From contig NZ_JQNA01000002.1 of NCBI RefSeq assembly GCF_000745015.1, forward strand, positions 1,364,001-1,428,000: a DNA stretch of 64,000 bases, given 5' to 3'. Origin of the DNA: Burkholderia sp. 9120 (GTDB lineage Bacteria > Pseudomonadota > Gammaproteobacteria > Burkholderiales > Burkholderiaceae). Below the pieces are notes generated by a model, which made no database searches, had not been told where the DNA came from, and saw only the letters and a list, made by a program, of their open reading frames with translations. Made by a program: the position numbers and the translations under genes. Shown here one piece after another: positions 46,774-57,708 of the stretch. Position 1 is the first letter of the stretch, and every line of letters begins with the position of its first letter.

Positions 46774-48795
46774 TTAACCTCGGTTCCGGTATTGATTGAC
46801 GGCTTGCAGGCTCGTGTTCAGATTCGGCAGTTCGACCGCGGCGGAACCCGCGTCCACCTGCTTGACCAGATCTTCCACGGTCTGCGTCTTCTTCGACGCG
46901 TTGTCGAAGTAGCGCGTCAGCGAAGACTGCGCGGCCTGCAGATCCGATTTCAGCGTGGTCTGGTTGCGCGACAGCAGCGCGAGACGCGCCGACAGCAGGC
47001 GCAGCTTCACATTCTCACGCACGAAGTAGCCCTGGTCGGGCGTGATCAGCATCGCGTCGGCGTTGTCGATACGGCGCACCTGCACGAGGCTCGTCAACTG
47101 CTGACCGATGCCGGTGCTCACTTCGCGCCACCACACTTTCCAGCGCGGCTCGCCGGTGGCCGCGGCCACCTTCGCCGTGTCGGCCCAGGTCGCGGCCTTC
47201 GGCGTGGCATGCGCGATCGGCGACTCGCCCGACAGCGGCAGGCTGTCGATCTGGTCGATCGCGTTGTCGAGCTTGATGGCGAGACCGGTCAGGTCGGTGG
47301 ACGGCGCGGCCTTCAGCTTGTCGATGTCTTGCGCGATCGCCTTGCGCACCGTGACGGCTTGCGGGCTGTCCGACGCGGCCAGACGCGTGTCCGCACTTTG
47401 CAGCGCGAACAGCGCGAGCTGCGTGTTGCCGGTGAGCTGCAACTGCTGGCTCGCGGCCGACAGCATCTGCCCGACTTCGGCGAAGGTCCAGTCGTCGCGA
47501 TTGCGGGCGAGATCCGTGTATTGCTGCTGCAACGCCTGCTGCGCGGTTTGCGCGTCGGCGAGCTTGCCTTCGAGCTGCGCAACCTGCGCGTCCGATTGAT
47601 GCACCGTGGCCAGCGCCTGCTCGGTCTTGACGCGCAACTCGCTGGTCTGCGCGTCGTTGGCCTGCTGGCGTTGCGCGAGTTGCTGCTCGGCGCGCTCCAC
47701 CTTGCGGTTGAGCGCAAAGCCGCCCACGCCCGCCGCACAGGCAAGGATCACGACGACAAACCACAGCAGCGGTCCGCTCGCGCTGCGGCGCTTTTGCGCT
47801 TCGTAGGGCGTGAAGGGGGGATTCGGCGGCAACCCGGTGGTCGCGGCCGGCTGGGGTGAAGCGTTCGTGGAAGCGGTCGTTTCAGTCATGCGTGATTGTG
47901 CCGGTGAATGAGCCGGGTTGGACGGTGCCGGTTGAACTACGGTCGGAACGGCGGCAAGCAGAGCGCGGGCAATCCGGTCGTCGCCCGCGCCGGACACCGT
48001 CATGCTATCAAAACCCAATGCCCGCGCGGTCTGCGCAATACGCGGATGCGGCGTGACGAGCGTGGCGTGTTTGAGCGCGGCGATTTCGCCGGTAGTCAGA
48101 TGGTCTTGCGCGAGTTCGTGCAGATTGCGCACGCCTTCGGAACTGGTCAGCAGCCACGCGTGCGGCAAACCGGCGAGCAGTTCGTGCACGCGCGCCCAAC
48201 CGCCGATCGACGGTTCGGGCACCAGACGCCGGTAAGCCGCGACCGTCTCGACCTCGGCGCCGGCTTCGCGCAGACGTTCAGCGAGCCATTCGCGGCCGCC
48301 GTCGCCGCGCACGATCAGCACGCGTTGGCCTTCGAAGCCGGTGGCGCCGAGCGCGGTTTCGAGCGCCGCGAACAGACCTTCGGAATCGAAGCGCGCGGTT
48401 TCCTCGTCGTTGCCCGACGGCGGGCTGATGACGTTGTACGCCGGCGCCGCGACGCCGTGGCGCGCGAGCGCCTGCACGCTGCCCGGACCGACGACGCCGA
48501 TCGGCAGCGCATGCGGCCAGATCGCGTCACTGTGCGCGAACGCCTGGTCGATTGCGTTCGGCGACACGAACACGACCAGCGCGTAGCGTTCGAGCGAAGC
48601 GAGCGCCGCGCGCAGCGGCGCGGCATCGGTGACCGGTGCGATGTCGATCAGCGGGAAATCGAGCGTGGCGATGCCGGCCTCGGCGAGCCGCGCGATCAGC
48701 TCACTCGACTGACCGGCCGGTCGCGTAATCACGACCGTGAACGCCGTCTTGCCGACGGCGGAGGACGAGGTGTTGCCGGAGAAGTCGGCCGTCAT
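46774..48795 (-). CDS. hemDX: Fused uroporphyrinogen-III synthase / HemX
   Basis: 673 residues. Residues 15-280 are uroporphyrinogen-III synthase (VVITRPAGQ, FVSPNAI, LTSSEGVRNL). A linker rich in Ala/Thr/Pro leads to a TM helix (about 345-365) and the periplasmic HemX domain with a coiled coil (LNRKVERAEQQLAQRQQ). ATG 48795 overlaps the hemC stop (TGATG), and GTG 48798 is one codon earlier. HemD cyclises hydroxymethylbilane, the product of HemC; the fusion tethers it to the membrane. Confidence 0.94.
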   Translation of the reverse strand: MTADFSGNTSSSAVGKTAFTVVITRPAGQSSELIARLAEAGIATLDFPLIDIAPVTDAAPLRAALASLERYALVVFVSPNAIDQAFAHSDAIWPHALPIGVVGPGSVQALARHGVAAPAYNVISPPSGNDEETARFDSEGLFAALETALGATGFEGQRVLIVRGDGGREWLAERLREAGAEVETVAAYRRLVPEPSIGGWARVHELLAGLPHAWLLTSSEGVRNLHELAQDHLTTGEIAALKHATLVTPHPRIAQTARALGFDSMTVSGAGDDRIARALLAAVPTVVQPAPSNPAHSPAQSRMTETTASTNASPQPAATTGLPPNPPFTPYEAQKRRSASGPLLWFVVVILACAAGVGGFALNRKVERAEQQLAQRQQANDAQTSELRVKTEQALATVHQSDAQVAQLEGKLADAQTAQQALQQQYTDLARNRDDWTFAEVGQMLSAASQQLQLTGNTQLALFALQSADTRLAASDSPQAVTVRKAIAQDIDKLKAAPSTDLTGLAIKLDNAIDQIDSLPLSGESPIAHATPKAATWADTAKVAAATGEPRWKVWWREVSTGIGQQLTSLVQVRRIDNADAMLITPDQGYFVRENVKLRLLSARLALLSRNQTTLKSDLQAAQSSLTRYFDNASKKTQTVEDLVKQVDAGSAAVELPNLNTSLQAVNQYRNRG

Positions 48796-49823
48796 CACTC
48801 GCCGGTCACCGCGCCGGGGGTTGTGTGGGGATTTGCGCTGTCTGCCGAGCCGGCAGCGGGACCGCTGGCCGTGCTGAGCGCACGCACGATCTCCATCGCG
48901 CCTTGCTGTTCGAGCTCATCGGCGACCTGCTGACCGAGCGCGATTGCGCGTTCGACGGTCGGCGCGGGCGCCGAGGCCTGCGCGCTCAACACGCGCTGGC
49001 CGTCGGGCGTCGCGACGATGCCGCGCAGATGCAACGCGCCGTCATGCCATGTGGCATAGGCGGCGAGCGGCACTTCGCAACTGCCGCCGAGCGCGCGCGA
49101 GACCATGCGCTCCGCTTCGACGGCCGCCGCCGTGTGTTCGTGATGCAACGGCGCGAGCCATGCCGCGAGGTCCACGCGATCGGCGCGAATCTCGATACCG
49201 AGCGCGCCCTGGCCCGCCGCGGGCAAGCTGTCTTCCGGATCGAGCAGCGCACGGATGCGCTCAGCGAGACCCAGCCGCTTCAGCCCGGCGGCCGCCAGAA
49301 TGATCGCTGCGTAGTCGCCACGGTCGAGCTTGCCCAGGCGCGTATCCAGATTGCCGCGCAGCGGCCGCACTTCGAGATGCGGATAACGGATGCGCAACAT
49401 CGCCTCACGGCGCAGGCTGGACGTGCCGACCACCGCGCCGGCCGGCAACGCGGCCAGTGACTCGTACTGATTCGAGACCAGCGCGTCGCGCGGATCTTCG
49501 CGTTCCATGATGGTCGACAACGCAAAGCCCTCGGGCAAGGTCATCGGCACGTCTTTGAGCGAATGCACGGCGAGGTCGGCGCGGCCATCGGCCAGTGCGG
49601 CCTCCAGTTCCTTGACGAACAAACCCTTACCACCCACCTTCGACAAAGTGCGATCGAGAATTTGATCGCCACGTGTCGTCATTCCGAGGATTTTTACGTC
49701 ACAAGATGGATATAATTTGTGCAGCGCACATCGCACATGCTCCGCCTGCCACATGGCAAGGCGGCTTTCTCGCGACGCAATCACAAGCGTGTGGGGTGGC
49801 GTAGAAAACGTCTCGGTGTTCAT
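48795..49823 (-). CDS. hemC: Porphobilinogen deaminase (hydroxymethylbilane synthase)
   Basis: 342 residues. Start of the fold [17 protein letters not shown], then KGLFVKELE and VHSLKDVP; the dipyrromethane cofactor Cys is in [13 protein letters not shown]. The last 25 residues are a low-complexity tail. ATG 49823 (MNTETF) is used; there is no strong Shine-Dalgarno, and an in-frame TTG further upstream is possible. First gene of hemC-hemDX-hemY, divergent from ppc. Confidence 0.95.
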   Translation of the reverse strand: MNTETFSTPPHTLVIASRESRLAMWQAEHVRCALHKLYPSCDVKILGMTTRGDQILDRTLSKVGGKGLFVKELEAALADGRADLAVHSLKDVPMTLPEGFALSTIMEREDPRDALVSNQYESLAALPAGAVVGTSSLRREAMLRIRYPHLEVRPLRGNLDTRLGKLDRGDYAAIILAAAGLKRLGLAERIRALLDPEDSLPAAGQGALGIEIRADRVDLAAWLAPLHHEHTAAAVEAERMVSRALGGSCEVPLAAYATWHDGALHLRGIVATPDGQRVLSAQASAPAPTVERAIALGQQVADELEQQGAMEIVRALSTASGPAAGSADSANPHTTPGAVTGE

Positions 49824-50236
49824 TAGCTTGCTGATCGAATGTCGGGATGTAATAACAAACAATGTTAGCACGCGCCCTTATGTCTCAAGGCACGGCCAGC
49901 CGCCGTGCGGGCGCGGTATCGATGGAGGAGACAGGCTTCGCGCAGCGCACGCCTGCCCCATCCCAGCCTGTTCACGCACGGTCGTTCGCGCACCGCTGCC
50001 CGGCATGCGGGATGATGCAATGCGGCGCAAGCTGCACGCGTGGCCGACCCGGCCGGCGTGCATCGCATGCCGGCGCACGGTCACCCTCACCGGCGTTTCG
50101 GCGGTTCAGCGTGCTGGTTCCACAGCCGTTCTCCATCGGCACCTGTCGTTAGTGCTGTTCACATGCAGTCCGTAGCGCAGTTCCGCAGTAGCAGTTCATC
50201 ACTCAACAGACCCCGGCTTCCCTGAGGAAACCCATC
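49824..50236. other. Divergent hemC-ppc intergenic region
   Basis: 413 nt between two essential-type genes. An AT-rich patch at 49845-49870 (minus strand CATTGTTTGTTATTACAT) likely includes the hemC promoter. The remainder is GC-rich with open frames lacking ribosome-binding sites. No RNA element recognised. Confidence 0.4.
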
Positions 50237-53200
50237 GTGACGTCTTCCGGATCGGCGCGCCCTGCCCGCCGCAACACTGCATCGCCCAACACCAACGCGG
50301 CCGACACCGCCGCGGCGCCTACCGCTTCCGCCGGCTCCACCGCGAGCGCCACGCAGTCGACACCGGCCAAACGCGCCGGCAAAACAGCCCGCGCCGCCCA
50401 GCCGGCCCATGCCGCCAAGGCCAGCAAATCCGCTAAAACGTCCACGTCCGCCAAGGCGGCCAAGCCCATGAAAACCGTCAAGACGGACAAGGCCACACCG
50501 GCTGCGGCCGGCGTGACTGCGCCGCAGTTGCAGGCCGTGTCGAAAGACACCAAGGTTTCCGCGCCGAAAACCAACGGCCGCACGCGCGAAGACAAGGACC
50601 ACCCGCTGTTCCAGGACATCCGTTATCTGGGACGCCTGCTCGGCGACGTGCTGCGCGAGCAGGAAGGCGACGCGGTGTTCGACGTCGTCGAAACGATCCG
50701 TCAGACGGCGGTGCGCTTTCGCCGCGAGGACGACAGCGCGGCCGCGCAAACGCTCGACAAGAAACTGCGCTCGCTGAGCCCGGAGCAAACGGTCAGCGTG
50801 GTGCGCGCGTTCAGCTACTTCTCGCATCTGGCGAATATCGCCGAAGACCGCCACCGCAACCGCCGTCACCGGATTCACGCGCTGGCCGGCTCGACCTCGC
50901 AGCCGGGCACGATCGCCCATGCGCTCGAGCGGCTGGTCGCCGCCGGCGCGGCCGCGACGCCGGTGCTGCAGCAGTTCTTCAACGAAGCGCTGATCGTGCC
51001 GGTGCTGACCGCGCACCCCACCGAGGTGCAGCGCAAGAGCATTCTCGACGCGCAGCACGACGTCGCCCGTCTGCTTGCCGAGCGCGACCAGCAACTGACC
51101 GATCGCGAGCGCACGCACAATGAAGCGATGCTGCGCGCACGCGTCACGTCGCTGTGGCAAACGCGCATGCTGCGCGACACGCGTCTGTCCGTCGCCGACG
51201 AAATCGAAAACGCGCTGTCGTTCTATCGCGCCACCTTCCTCGAAGAAATCCCGGCGCTGTACGCCGATATCGAAGAAGCGCTCGCCGAGCACGGCCTCGA
51301 AGCGCGTCTGCCGCCGTTCTTCCAGATGGGTAGCTGGATCGGCGGCGACCGCGACGGCAATCCGAACGTCACGGCCGAAACGCTGGAAAACGCGATCACC
51401 CGCCAGGCCGCGGTGATCTTCGAACACTACATGGAGCAGGTCCACAAGCTCGGTGCGGAGTTGTCGGTGTCGAACCTGCTGGCGGGCGCGAGCGAGCCGC
51501 TCAAGGCGCTCGCCGCCGCGTCGCCCGACCAGTCGCCGCACCGCACCGACGAGCCGTATCGCCGTGCGTTGATCGGCATGTACACGCGGCTCGCCGCCAG
51601 CGCGCGCGTGCGTCTGGGCGAAGGCAGCGTGCCGGTGCGCAGCGCCGGCCGCGGCGCGGCGCCGGTGCGTGCGATCCCGTACGACGACTCCGCCGACTTC
51701 GTGCGCGATCTGCACGTGCTGATGGATTCGCTCGCCGAGCATCACGGCGCGCCGCTGGCCGCGCCGCGTCTGTCGCCGCTCGCGCGCGCCGCCGAAGTAT
51801 TCGGCTTCCACCTCGCGAGCATCGACCTGCGTCAAAGCTCGGACGTTCACGAAGCCGTGATCGCCGAATTGCTCAAGCGCGCGGGCGTCGTGGAAGACTA
51901 CGCGGCGCTGTCGGAAGCGGACAAGCTGGTCGTGCTGCTCGCCGAACTGGCACAGCCGCGTCCGTTGCGTCTGCCGTATGCCGAGTATTCCGATCTCGTG
52001 AAGAGCGAACTCGGCGTGCTCGAAGAAGCCCGTGTGACGCGTGAAAAATTCGGCGCGCGCGCGGTGCGCAACTACATCATTTCGCACACGGAAACGGTCA
52101 GCGATCTGGTCGAAGTGATGTTGCTGCAAAAGGAAACCGGCCTGCTGCACGGCCGTCTGGGCGACGCCAACGATCCGGCGCGCGCGGGCCTGATGGTGAT
52201 TCCGCTGTTCGAGACGATTCCCGACTTGCGCAACGCGCCGCACATCATGCGCGACCTGATTTCGCTGCCGGGCGTCGACGCGCTGATCGAACATCAGGGC
52301 AACGAGCAGGAAGTCATGCTCGGCTATTCGGACAGCAATAAAGACGGCGGTTTCCTCACGTCGAACTGGGAGCTGTACCGCGCCGAACTCGCGCTGGTGT
52401 CGCTGTTCAACCAGCGCGGCGTGACGCTGCGGCTGTTCCATGGCCGCGGCGGCACCGTCGGCCGAGGGGGCGGTCCGACCTATCAGGCGATTCTGTCGCA
52501 GCCGCCGGGCACCGTCGACGGTCAGATCCGTTTGACCGAGCAAGGCGAAGTGATTGCCAGCAAGTTCGGCAATCCGGAAATCGGCCGGCGCAATCTGGAA
52601 ACGGTCGTGGCCGCGACGCTCGAAGCGTCGTTGCTGCCGCACGGCAATACGCCCGCGCAGTTGCCCGAGTTCGAAGAGACCATGCAGCAGTTGTCGGACG
52701 CGGCCATGGCGTCGTATCGCGCGCTGGTCTATGAAACGCCGGGCTTCAAGGAGTACTTCTTCGAGTCGACGCCGATCGCCGAGATCGCCGAGCTGAACAT
52801 CGGCAGCCGGCCGGCTTCGCGCAAACTGCAGGATCCGAAGCAACGCAAGATCGAAGATCTGCGCGCGATTCCGTGGGGCTTCTCGTGGGGCCAATGCCGT
52901 TTGCTGCTGACCGGCTGGTATGGTTTCGGCAGCGCGGTGGCCGCGCATCTGGACAGCGCGCCGAGCGACGCCGAACGCGCGCGCCGTCTCACGTTGCTGA
53001 AGAAAATGCACAAGAGCTGGCCGTTCTTCTCGAACCTGCTGTCGAACATGGACATGGTGCTGGCGAAGACCGACCTCGCCGTCGCTTCGCGTTATGCGGC
53101 GCTGGTGTCGGACAAGAAGCTGCGCAAGCACGTGTTCGAGCGGATCGTCGCGGAGTGGGAACGCACGTCGAAGGTTTTGTCGGAAATCACCGGCAAGAGC

Positions 53201-53389
53201 GAGCGGCTCGCGGAGAATCCGCTGCTCGCGCGTTCGATCAAGAACCGCTTTCCGTATCTCGATCCGCTGAACCACTTGCAGGTGGAGTTGCTCAAGCGTC
53301 ACCGCGCGGGCGACACCAACGCACGTGTGCGGCGCGGGATTCACCTGAGCATCAACGGGATTGCGGCGGGGCTGCGCAATACGGGTTAA
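50237..53389 (+). CDS. ppc: Phosphoenolpyruvate carboxylase with basic N-terminal extension
   Basis: 1050 residues, against roughly 880-930 usual for bacterial PEPC. The core starts at about residue 118 ([12 protein letters not shown]). Catalytic blocks: [11 protein letters not shown] at about 253 (His), [24 protein letters not shown] at about 695, and [14 protein letters not shown] at about 733. It ends [16 protein letters not shown] 50237 has GAGGAAA upstream. The first 115 residues are Ala/Lys/Thr/Ser-rich with AKAA-type repeats, like histone H1-like tails, and are probably disordered. Function: anaplerotic oxaloacetate synthesis. Confidence 0.95.
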   Translation: MTSSGSARPARRNTASPNTNAADTAAAPTASAGSTASATQSTPAKRAGKTARAAQPAHAAKASKSAKTSTSAKAAKPMKTVKTDKATPAAAGVTAPQLQAVSKDTKVSAPKTNGRTREDKDHPLFQDIRYLGRLLGDVLREQEGDAVFDVVETIRQTAVRFRREDDSAAAQTLDKKLRSLSPEQTVSVVRAFSYFSHLANIAEDRHRNRRHRIHALAGSTSQPGTIAHALERLVAAGAAATPVLQQFFNEALIVPVLTAHPTEVQRKSILDAQHDVARLLAERDQQLTDRERTHNEAMLRARVTSLWQTRMLRDTRLSVADEIENALSFYRATFLEEIPALYADIEEALAEHGLEARLPPFFQMGSWIGGDRDGNPNVTAETLENAITRQAAVIFEHYMEQVHKLGAELSVSNLLAGASEPLKALAAASPDQSPHRTDEPYRRALIGMYTRLAASARVRLGEGSVPVRSAGRGAAPVRAIPYDDSADFVRDLHVLMDSLAEHHGAPLAAPRLSPLARAAEVFGFHLASIDLRQSSDVHEAVIAELLKRAGVVEDYAALSEADKLVVLLAELAQPRPLRLPYAEYSDLVKSELGVLEEARVTREKFGARAVRNYIISHTETVSDLVEVMLLQKETGLLHGRLGDANDPARAGLMVIPLFETIPDLRNAPHIMRDLISLPGVDALIEHQGNEQEVMLGYSDSNKDGGFLTSNWELYRAELALVSLFNQRGVTLRLFHGRGGTVGRGGGPTYQAILSQPPGTVDGQIRLTEQGEVIASKFGNPEIGRRNLETVVAATLEASLLPHGNTPAQLPEFEETMQQLSDAAMASYRALVYETPGFKEYFFESTPIAEIAELNIGSRPASRKLQDPKQRKIEDLRAIPWGFSWGQCRLLLTGWYGFGSAVAAHLDSAPSDAERARRLTLLKKMHKSWPFFSNLLSNMDMVLAKTDLAVASRYAALVSDKKLRKHVFERIVAEWERTSKVLSEITGKSERLAENPLLARSIKNRFPYLDPLNHLQVELLKRHRAGDTNARVRRGIHLSINGIAAGLRNTG

Positions 53390-53433
53390 GCACACGGTTT
53401 GAGCGCGCAAGCGGCGTGGTCGGCCGCTTGAAC

Positions 53434-53475
53434 GACAACGCCGGGCACGGAGTTTTTTCCGTGTCCGGCGTTGTC
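53434..53475. terminator. Long hairpin terminator between ppc and methyltransferase
   Basis: 18-bp near-perfect stem (53434-53451 with 53458-53475, one G-U type mismatch), with six T in the loop. It separates convergent genes. Confidence 0.75.
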
Positions 53476-53534
53476 ATTTCCGGCTGGGGGTTTTTCCTTC
53501 GCGGGTTCCTTTCTCGCTTTCTTGTGCGCGTTCG

Positions 53535-54287
53535 TTAGTGCGCCTCGACCATCAGCGCATCGAGCTTGAACGAGCCATCTTCCTGCACGTCGAAATAGGC
53601 GCGCACCTCGTCCGGCGAATGGGTCCACAGCGAACGGATCGCTACGACCCGCGGCTCCGGCGTGCGCATGCGCGCCACCCACGAACTGAATTCGATATCG
53701 ATGCGCCAGCGCTCGCGAATCGACGCCTGAAATCCCGCCGCTTCGAAAAATGCGACCCATTCGTCGGCGCGGTAATCGCGGATATGCGAACCGTCGCGCA
53801 ACACCTCGACCGCCTGCAAGTGCGTATTGAGCAACGGATGATCGCTACCGGCGATATCGATAAACAACACCTTGCCACCCGGCTTCGCCACACGCCGCAC
53901 TTCCGCGAGCGCGAGCGGCACGTCGTGCCAGTGGTGCGCGCTCATCCGGCTGATCACCCAGTCGAAGCTGTGATCGGCGAACGGCAGCTTTTCCGCCGCG
54001 CCCTGCTGCGTGCGAATGTTCGCGAGGCCGCGCTCTTTCGCCGCGCCTTCGACCGTGGCGAGCATTTGCGGCGCGATGTCGTACGCGACCACCTCTTTCG
54101 CATGCTTAGCGACCGCGAAGCTCGCGTGGCCCGCGCCGCATCCCATGTCGAGCACCGTCGCGTCCGGCGTCGCGGCGATCGACGTCGCCAGCGTCTGCAG
54201 ATCGGCGCCGGTGGCATGGGTCTGACTCGTCAAATACGCGGCGGCGGTCGAGCCGAAGGCGTCGGCGACCTGATCGTGATGCTTCAT
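53535..54287 (-). CDS. Class I SAM-dependent methyltransferase (UbiE-like)
   Basis: 250 residues. SAM motif I VLDMGCGAGHASFAVA at about 47, Asp in VVAYDIAP, then SFDWVISRMSAHHW and PGGKVLFIDI. Substrate unidentified. ATG 54287 follows GGAGCC; the extension to 54398 lacks homology. Divergent from an XRE/MmyB regulator gene with a 202-nt shared region, so it may be its target. Confidence 0.9.
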   Translation of the reverse strand: MKHHDQVADAFGSTAAAYLTSQTHATGADLQTLATSIAATPDATVLDMGCGAGHASFAVAKHAKEVVAYDIAPQMLATVEGAAKERGLANIRTQQGAAEKLPFADHSFDWVISRMSAHHWHDVPLALAEVRRVAKPGGKVLFIDIAGSDHPLLNTHLQAVEVLRDGSHIRDYRADEWVAFFEAAGFQASIRERWRIDIEFSSWVARMRTPEPRVVAIRSLWTHSPDEVRAYFDVQEDGSFKLDALMVEAH

Positions 54288-54489
54288 GGGGAGGCTCCGG
54301 TTATCGGTTATTGGGTGAAACCCAGCTGATACGGGAAGGCGTTGCTGCGTTCCTGCCGCTACAATAGGGCCCGCCGTGTACCAGTACAAGTTAAGCAATT
54401 ATTCTGGTATCAAAAGCACCCCCAAAAAAGATCGCCCGAACAATCCTCAATAATCCCCTCTACGCCGCTCTACGCGCCGCCCGCTCAGA

Positions 54490-55302
54490 ATGACCACGCC
54501 GCCCACCGCCGACCACCCGCCGCCGCTCGAAGCCACCCCCGCCCGCGCGCTCGGCGACTTCATCCGCGCTCACCGCGAGCGCCTGTCGCCGCAAGCGGTC
54601 GGCCTGCCGCCCGGTCCGCGCCGCCGCACGCCCGGCCTGCGGCGCGAGGAAGTCGCGCAACTGTGCGGCGTGAGCCCGACCTGGTACACGTGGATCGAGC
54701 AAGGGCGGCCGGTGTCGGCTTCCGCCGAGGCGCTCGCGCGGATCGCGGTCGCGTTGCAGTTGTCGCGCGCCGAGCGGGCCTATCTGTTCGAGCTGGCCGC
54801 CCAGCGCGATCCGGCCGAGCCCGATCCGGCCGCCGCCGAGGCGCCTGCCACGCTGCTCGAAACCGTGCGGCTGGTCAACGCGCCGGCCTATGTGCTCGAC
54901 CGTCAGTGGACCGCGCTGGCGTGGAACGAGCGCGCCGCCGACCTGTTCGTCGGCTGGCTGGACGGCGCGCACGACCGCAATCTGCTGCGCTACACCTTCA
55001 CCGAACCCGCCGCGAGCGAGCTGATCGTCGACTGGGAAACGCGCGCGCGGCGGCTCGCCGCCGAGTTTCGCGCCGACTCGATCCGCCATCTGAACGACGC
55101 GCCCACGCGCGCGCTGATCGACTCCCTCAGCGCCGCCAGCGACGCGTTCACGCGCTTCTGGGCGTCGCAGGACGTCGGCGGCCGCGAGGGCGGGCGGCGC
55201 GAATTCAACCATCCGCGCGACGGCCGCATCGTTTATGACCAGATCACGTTCAAACCCGCGCATCGTGAGGATCTGAAGCTGGTGGTGCTGGTGCGCGAGT
55301 AG
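54490..55302 (+). CDS. XRE-family regulator with MmyB-like ligand-binding domain
   Basis: 270 residues. N-terminal HTH: LGDFIRAHRERLSP, the characteristic RRRTPGLRREEVAQLCGVSPTWYTWIEQGR. Residues 125-265 form the PAS-like MmyB domain (VLDRQWTALAWNERAADLF). Members are repressors or activators of adjacent divergent oxidoreductase or transferase genes; here the divergent gene is a methyltransferase. No strong Shine-Dalgarno before ATG 54490. Confidence 0.92.
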   Translation: MTTPPTADHPPPLEATPARALGDFIRAHRERLSPQAVGLPPGPRRRTPGLRREEVAQLCGVSPTWYTWIEQGRPVSASAEALARIAVALQLSRAERAYLFELAAQRDPAEPDPAAAEAPATLLETVRLVNAPAYVLDRQWTALAWNERAADLFVGWLDGAHDRNLLRYTFTEPAASELIVDWETRARRLAAEFRADSIRHLNDAPTRALIDSLSAASDAFTRFWASQDVGGREGGRREFNHPRDGRIVYDQITFKPAHREDLKLVVLVRE

Positions 55303-55356
55303 CCGCGCGCGGCGCTCGACACGCCGCCCGGCGTGCGTGTCGCGACTCGTTCGCCG

Positions 55357-55382
55357 GGTGGGCAGCGCGTTCGCTGCCCACC
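55357..55382. terminator. GC-rich hairpin after XRE regulator
   Basis: 11-bp perfect stem GGTGGGCAGCG / CGCTGCCCACC with loop CGTT and no U tract. Possibly a transcript end before argH. TAAAAT at 55412-55417 downstream is a candidate argH -10. Confidence 0.55.
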
Positions 55383-55541
55383 GCCCTGTCTTCGGCCTGC
55401 TCCGCCGGTGTTAAAATCCCTGTCTTTCCGCGCTTCGGCGGCACCTCGCACGCACCGTGCCCTTGCGCCGTCAGCCTCTTCATCGCTCGCTCAACCCCGC
55501 TGCTTAACTGCCGCTCAACCGCCGCTTAACTGCCCAACACC

Positions 55542-56948
55542 ATGACGTCCCAACTGCACAAAAAAGGCGAAGCCTGGTCGGCTCGCTTCTCGGAGCCGAT
55601 GTCGGAACTCGTCAAACGCTATACGTCGTCGGTCTTCTTCGACAAGCGTCTGGCGCTCGTCGATATCGAGGGATCGCTCGCGCACGCCTCGATGCTGGCC
55701 GCGCAGAAGATCATCGCCGACGACGACCTCGCCGCGATCCAACGCGGCATGGCGCAGATCCAGGGTGAAATCGAGCGCGGCGAGTTCGAGTGGCAACTCG
55801 ACCTGGAAGACGTCCACCTGAATATCGAGGCGCGTCTGACCGCGCTGATCGGCGACGCCGGCAAGCGCCTGCACACCGGCCGCTCGCGTAACGACCAGGT
55901 CGCGACCGACATCCGTCTGTGGCTGCGCGGCGAGATCGACCGGATCGGCGGCTTGCTGACGGAACTGCGTGTGGCGCTCGTCGACATGGCGGAGAAGAAC
56001 GCGTCGACCATCATGCCGGGCTTCACGCACCTGCAGGTCGCGCAGCCGGTCACGTTCGGGCATCACCTGCTCGCCTACGTCGAAATGTTTTCGCGCGACG
56101 CCGAGCGCATGATCGATTGCCGCAAGCGCGTGAACCGCCTGCCGCTGGGCGCCGCCGCGTTGGCCGGCACCAGCTATCCGATCGACCGTCACGCGGTGGC
56201 GAAAACGCTGGGCTTCGACGGCATCTGCGCGAACTCGCTCGACGCCGTTTCCGACCGCGACTTCGCGATCGAATTCACGGCCGCATCGGCACTGGTCATG
56301 ACGCACGTGTCGCGCTTCTCCGAAGAGCTGGTGTTGTGGATGAGCCCGCGCGTCGGCTTTATCGATCTGGCCGATCGCTTCTGCACCGGTTCGTCGATCA
56401 TGCCGCAGAAGAAGAACCCGGACGTGCCCGAACTCGCGCGCGGCAAGACCGGCCGTGTGAACGGCCATCTGATCGCGCTGCTGACGCTGATGAAAGGCCA
56501 GCCGCTCGCGTACAACAAAGACAATCAGGAAGACAAGGAACCGCTGTTCGACACCGTCGACACGGTCGCCGACACGCTGCGCATCTTCGCTGAAATGGTC
56601 GCGGGTATTTCGGTGAAGCCGGAAGCCATGCGCGCCGCCGCGTTGCAAGGCTTCTCCACCGCCACCGATCTGGCCGACTATCTGGTCAAGCGCGGCCTGC
56701 CGTTCCGCGACGCGCACGAAGCGGTCGCGCTGGCGGTGCGTATCTGTGCGGATCGCGGCTGCGATCTGGCGGATCTGTCGCTCGAGGAAATGCGCGCGGA
56801 TCTGCCGAACGTCGCGCATCTGATCGGCGACGACGTGTTCTCGTATCTGACGCTGGAAGGGTCGGTGGCGAGCCGCAATCATCCGGGCGGCACGGCGCCG
56901 GAACAGGTGCTCGCGGCGGTGAAGGCAGCACGGGCGGCACTGCAGTAA
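55542..56948 (+). CDS. argH: Argininosuccinate lyase
   Basis: 468 residues of the fumarase/aspartase superfamily. [13 protein letters not shown] near residue 112, FTHLQVAQP near 163 (His general acid region), and the signature [12 protein letters not shown] near 284 with the catalytic Ser. It cleaves argininosuccinate to arginine and fumarate. ATG 55542 lacks a clear Shine-Dalgarno. Single gene, followed by a strong terminator. Confidence 0.97.
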   Translation: MTSQLHKKGEAWSARFSEPMSELVKRYTSSVFFDKRLALVDIEGSLAHASMLAAQKIIADDDLAAIQRGMAQIQGEIERGEFEWQLDLEDVHLNIEARLTALIGDAGKRLHTGRSRNDQVATDIRLWLRGEIDRIGGLLTELRVALVDMAEKNASTIMPGFTHLQVAQPVTFGHHLLAYVEMFSRDAERMIDCRKRVNRLPLGAAALAGTSYPIDRHAVAKTLGFDGICANSLDAVSDRDFAIEFTAASALVMTHVSRFSEELVLWMSPRVGFIDLADRFCTGSSIMPQKKNPDVPELARGKTGRVNGHLIALLTLMKGQPLAYNKDNQEDKEPLFDTVDTVADTLRIFAEMVAGISVKPEAMRAAALQGFSTATDLADYLVKRGLPFRDAHEAVALAVRICADRGCDLADLSLEEMRADLPNVAHLIGDDVFSYLTLEGSVASRNHPGGTAPEQVLAAVKAARAALQ

Positions 56949-57004
56949 GCGGCGCCCGGTGTGCGATGAGTGCGCTTGCCGCGCGCTCGTCGCTGACGCT
57001 CAAG

Positions 57005-57038
57005 AAAGCGAATCCTTGAACCGGGTTCGCTTTTTTTT
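57005..57038 (+). terminator. argH terminator
   Basis: AAAGCGAAtCC / GGgTTCGCTTT stem followed by TTTTTTTT. Confidence 0.9.
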
Positions 57039-57070
57039 CGTCCTGAATGCGGCATATGAATGTGCCGCGC

Positions 57071-57098
57071 AAAAAAATAGCCCGCATAAAGCGGGCTA
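57071..57098 (-). terminator. Terminator of the NIPSNAP gene
   Basis: TAGCCCGC / GCGGGCTA stem with loop ATAAA; on the minus strand it is followed by seven U. Confidence 0.9.
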
Positions 57099-57236
57099 AA
57101 TGAAAGACTTCCACCGATGCCTCCCGAAAGAGGCCAGCAGAGTGTAGGCGCGTTTTCGCCGCAAACAAATCTGCTCATATTTCAGGCTATTACAAGCTGC
57201 GGAGCGGCCCACGTCAGCAGGCCAAACGGGCCGAAC

Positions 57237-57542
57237 TCAGGCGAAAACCGGACGAAAAAAACTGCGCTCATAACTCACGATGCAACGCGTTGCCTGCGCG
57301 TACGCGAATGCGGCCTGGCATTCGGCATCGTCCGTTGACTGAATACGGTAAGCCTCGTAAGCCGCCAGTGATTCGAATGTAAACATGGCGAGCGCGACGT
57401 TGCTCGCGCCTTCGGACGGCAAAAAATAGCCGTGATGCCGGCCGCCGAATTTCTCGACCAGCGGAATCCACAGCTTGCCGTAATGCTCGAATTCTTTCAG
57501 CTTGTACGGGTCGATGATGTAGCGCAGATAGCAGGTGACCAT
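57237..57542 (-). CDS. NIPSNAP family protein
   Basis: 101 residues with a ferredoxin-like alpha/beta barrel fold. It opens MVTCYLRYIIDPYKLKEFE and contains WIPLVEKFGGRHHGYFLPSEG, typical of short bacterial NIPSNAP domains. ATG 57542 is used since homology starts there. Cytosolic, function unknown, monocistronic with its own terminator. Confidence 0.9.
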   Translation of the reverse strand: MVTCYLRYIIDPYKLKEFEHYGKLWIPLVEKFGGRHHGYFLPSEGASNVALAMFTFESLAAYEAYRIQSTDDAECQAAFAYAQATRCIVSYERSFFRPVFA

Positions 57543-57708
57543 GGTTGCCGGTTTCCGTGTCGGAATGGGTGAATGGATGAAGGCCGGCACACATGATAGG
57601 TCAGTTCGCAGCGCCGGCATTTCGACGGCACGCAGGGACAACGCTCATTGAATCACGGCGGTTTTTGACTACCATCCAGCTACACCCTGCCTCAATGCTG
57701 CCGCGACC

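Noticed and set aside
50159..53410. Very long open frame antisense to ppc (over 1000 codons)
   Set aside because: It mirrors ppc codon structure in a high-GC genome. The translation is Arg/His/Gln-rich without domains and has no ribosome-binding site.
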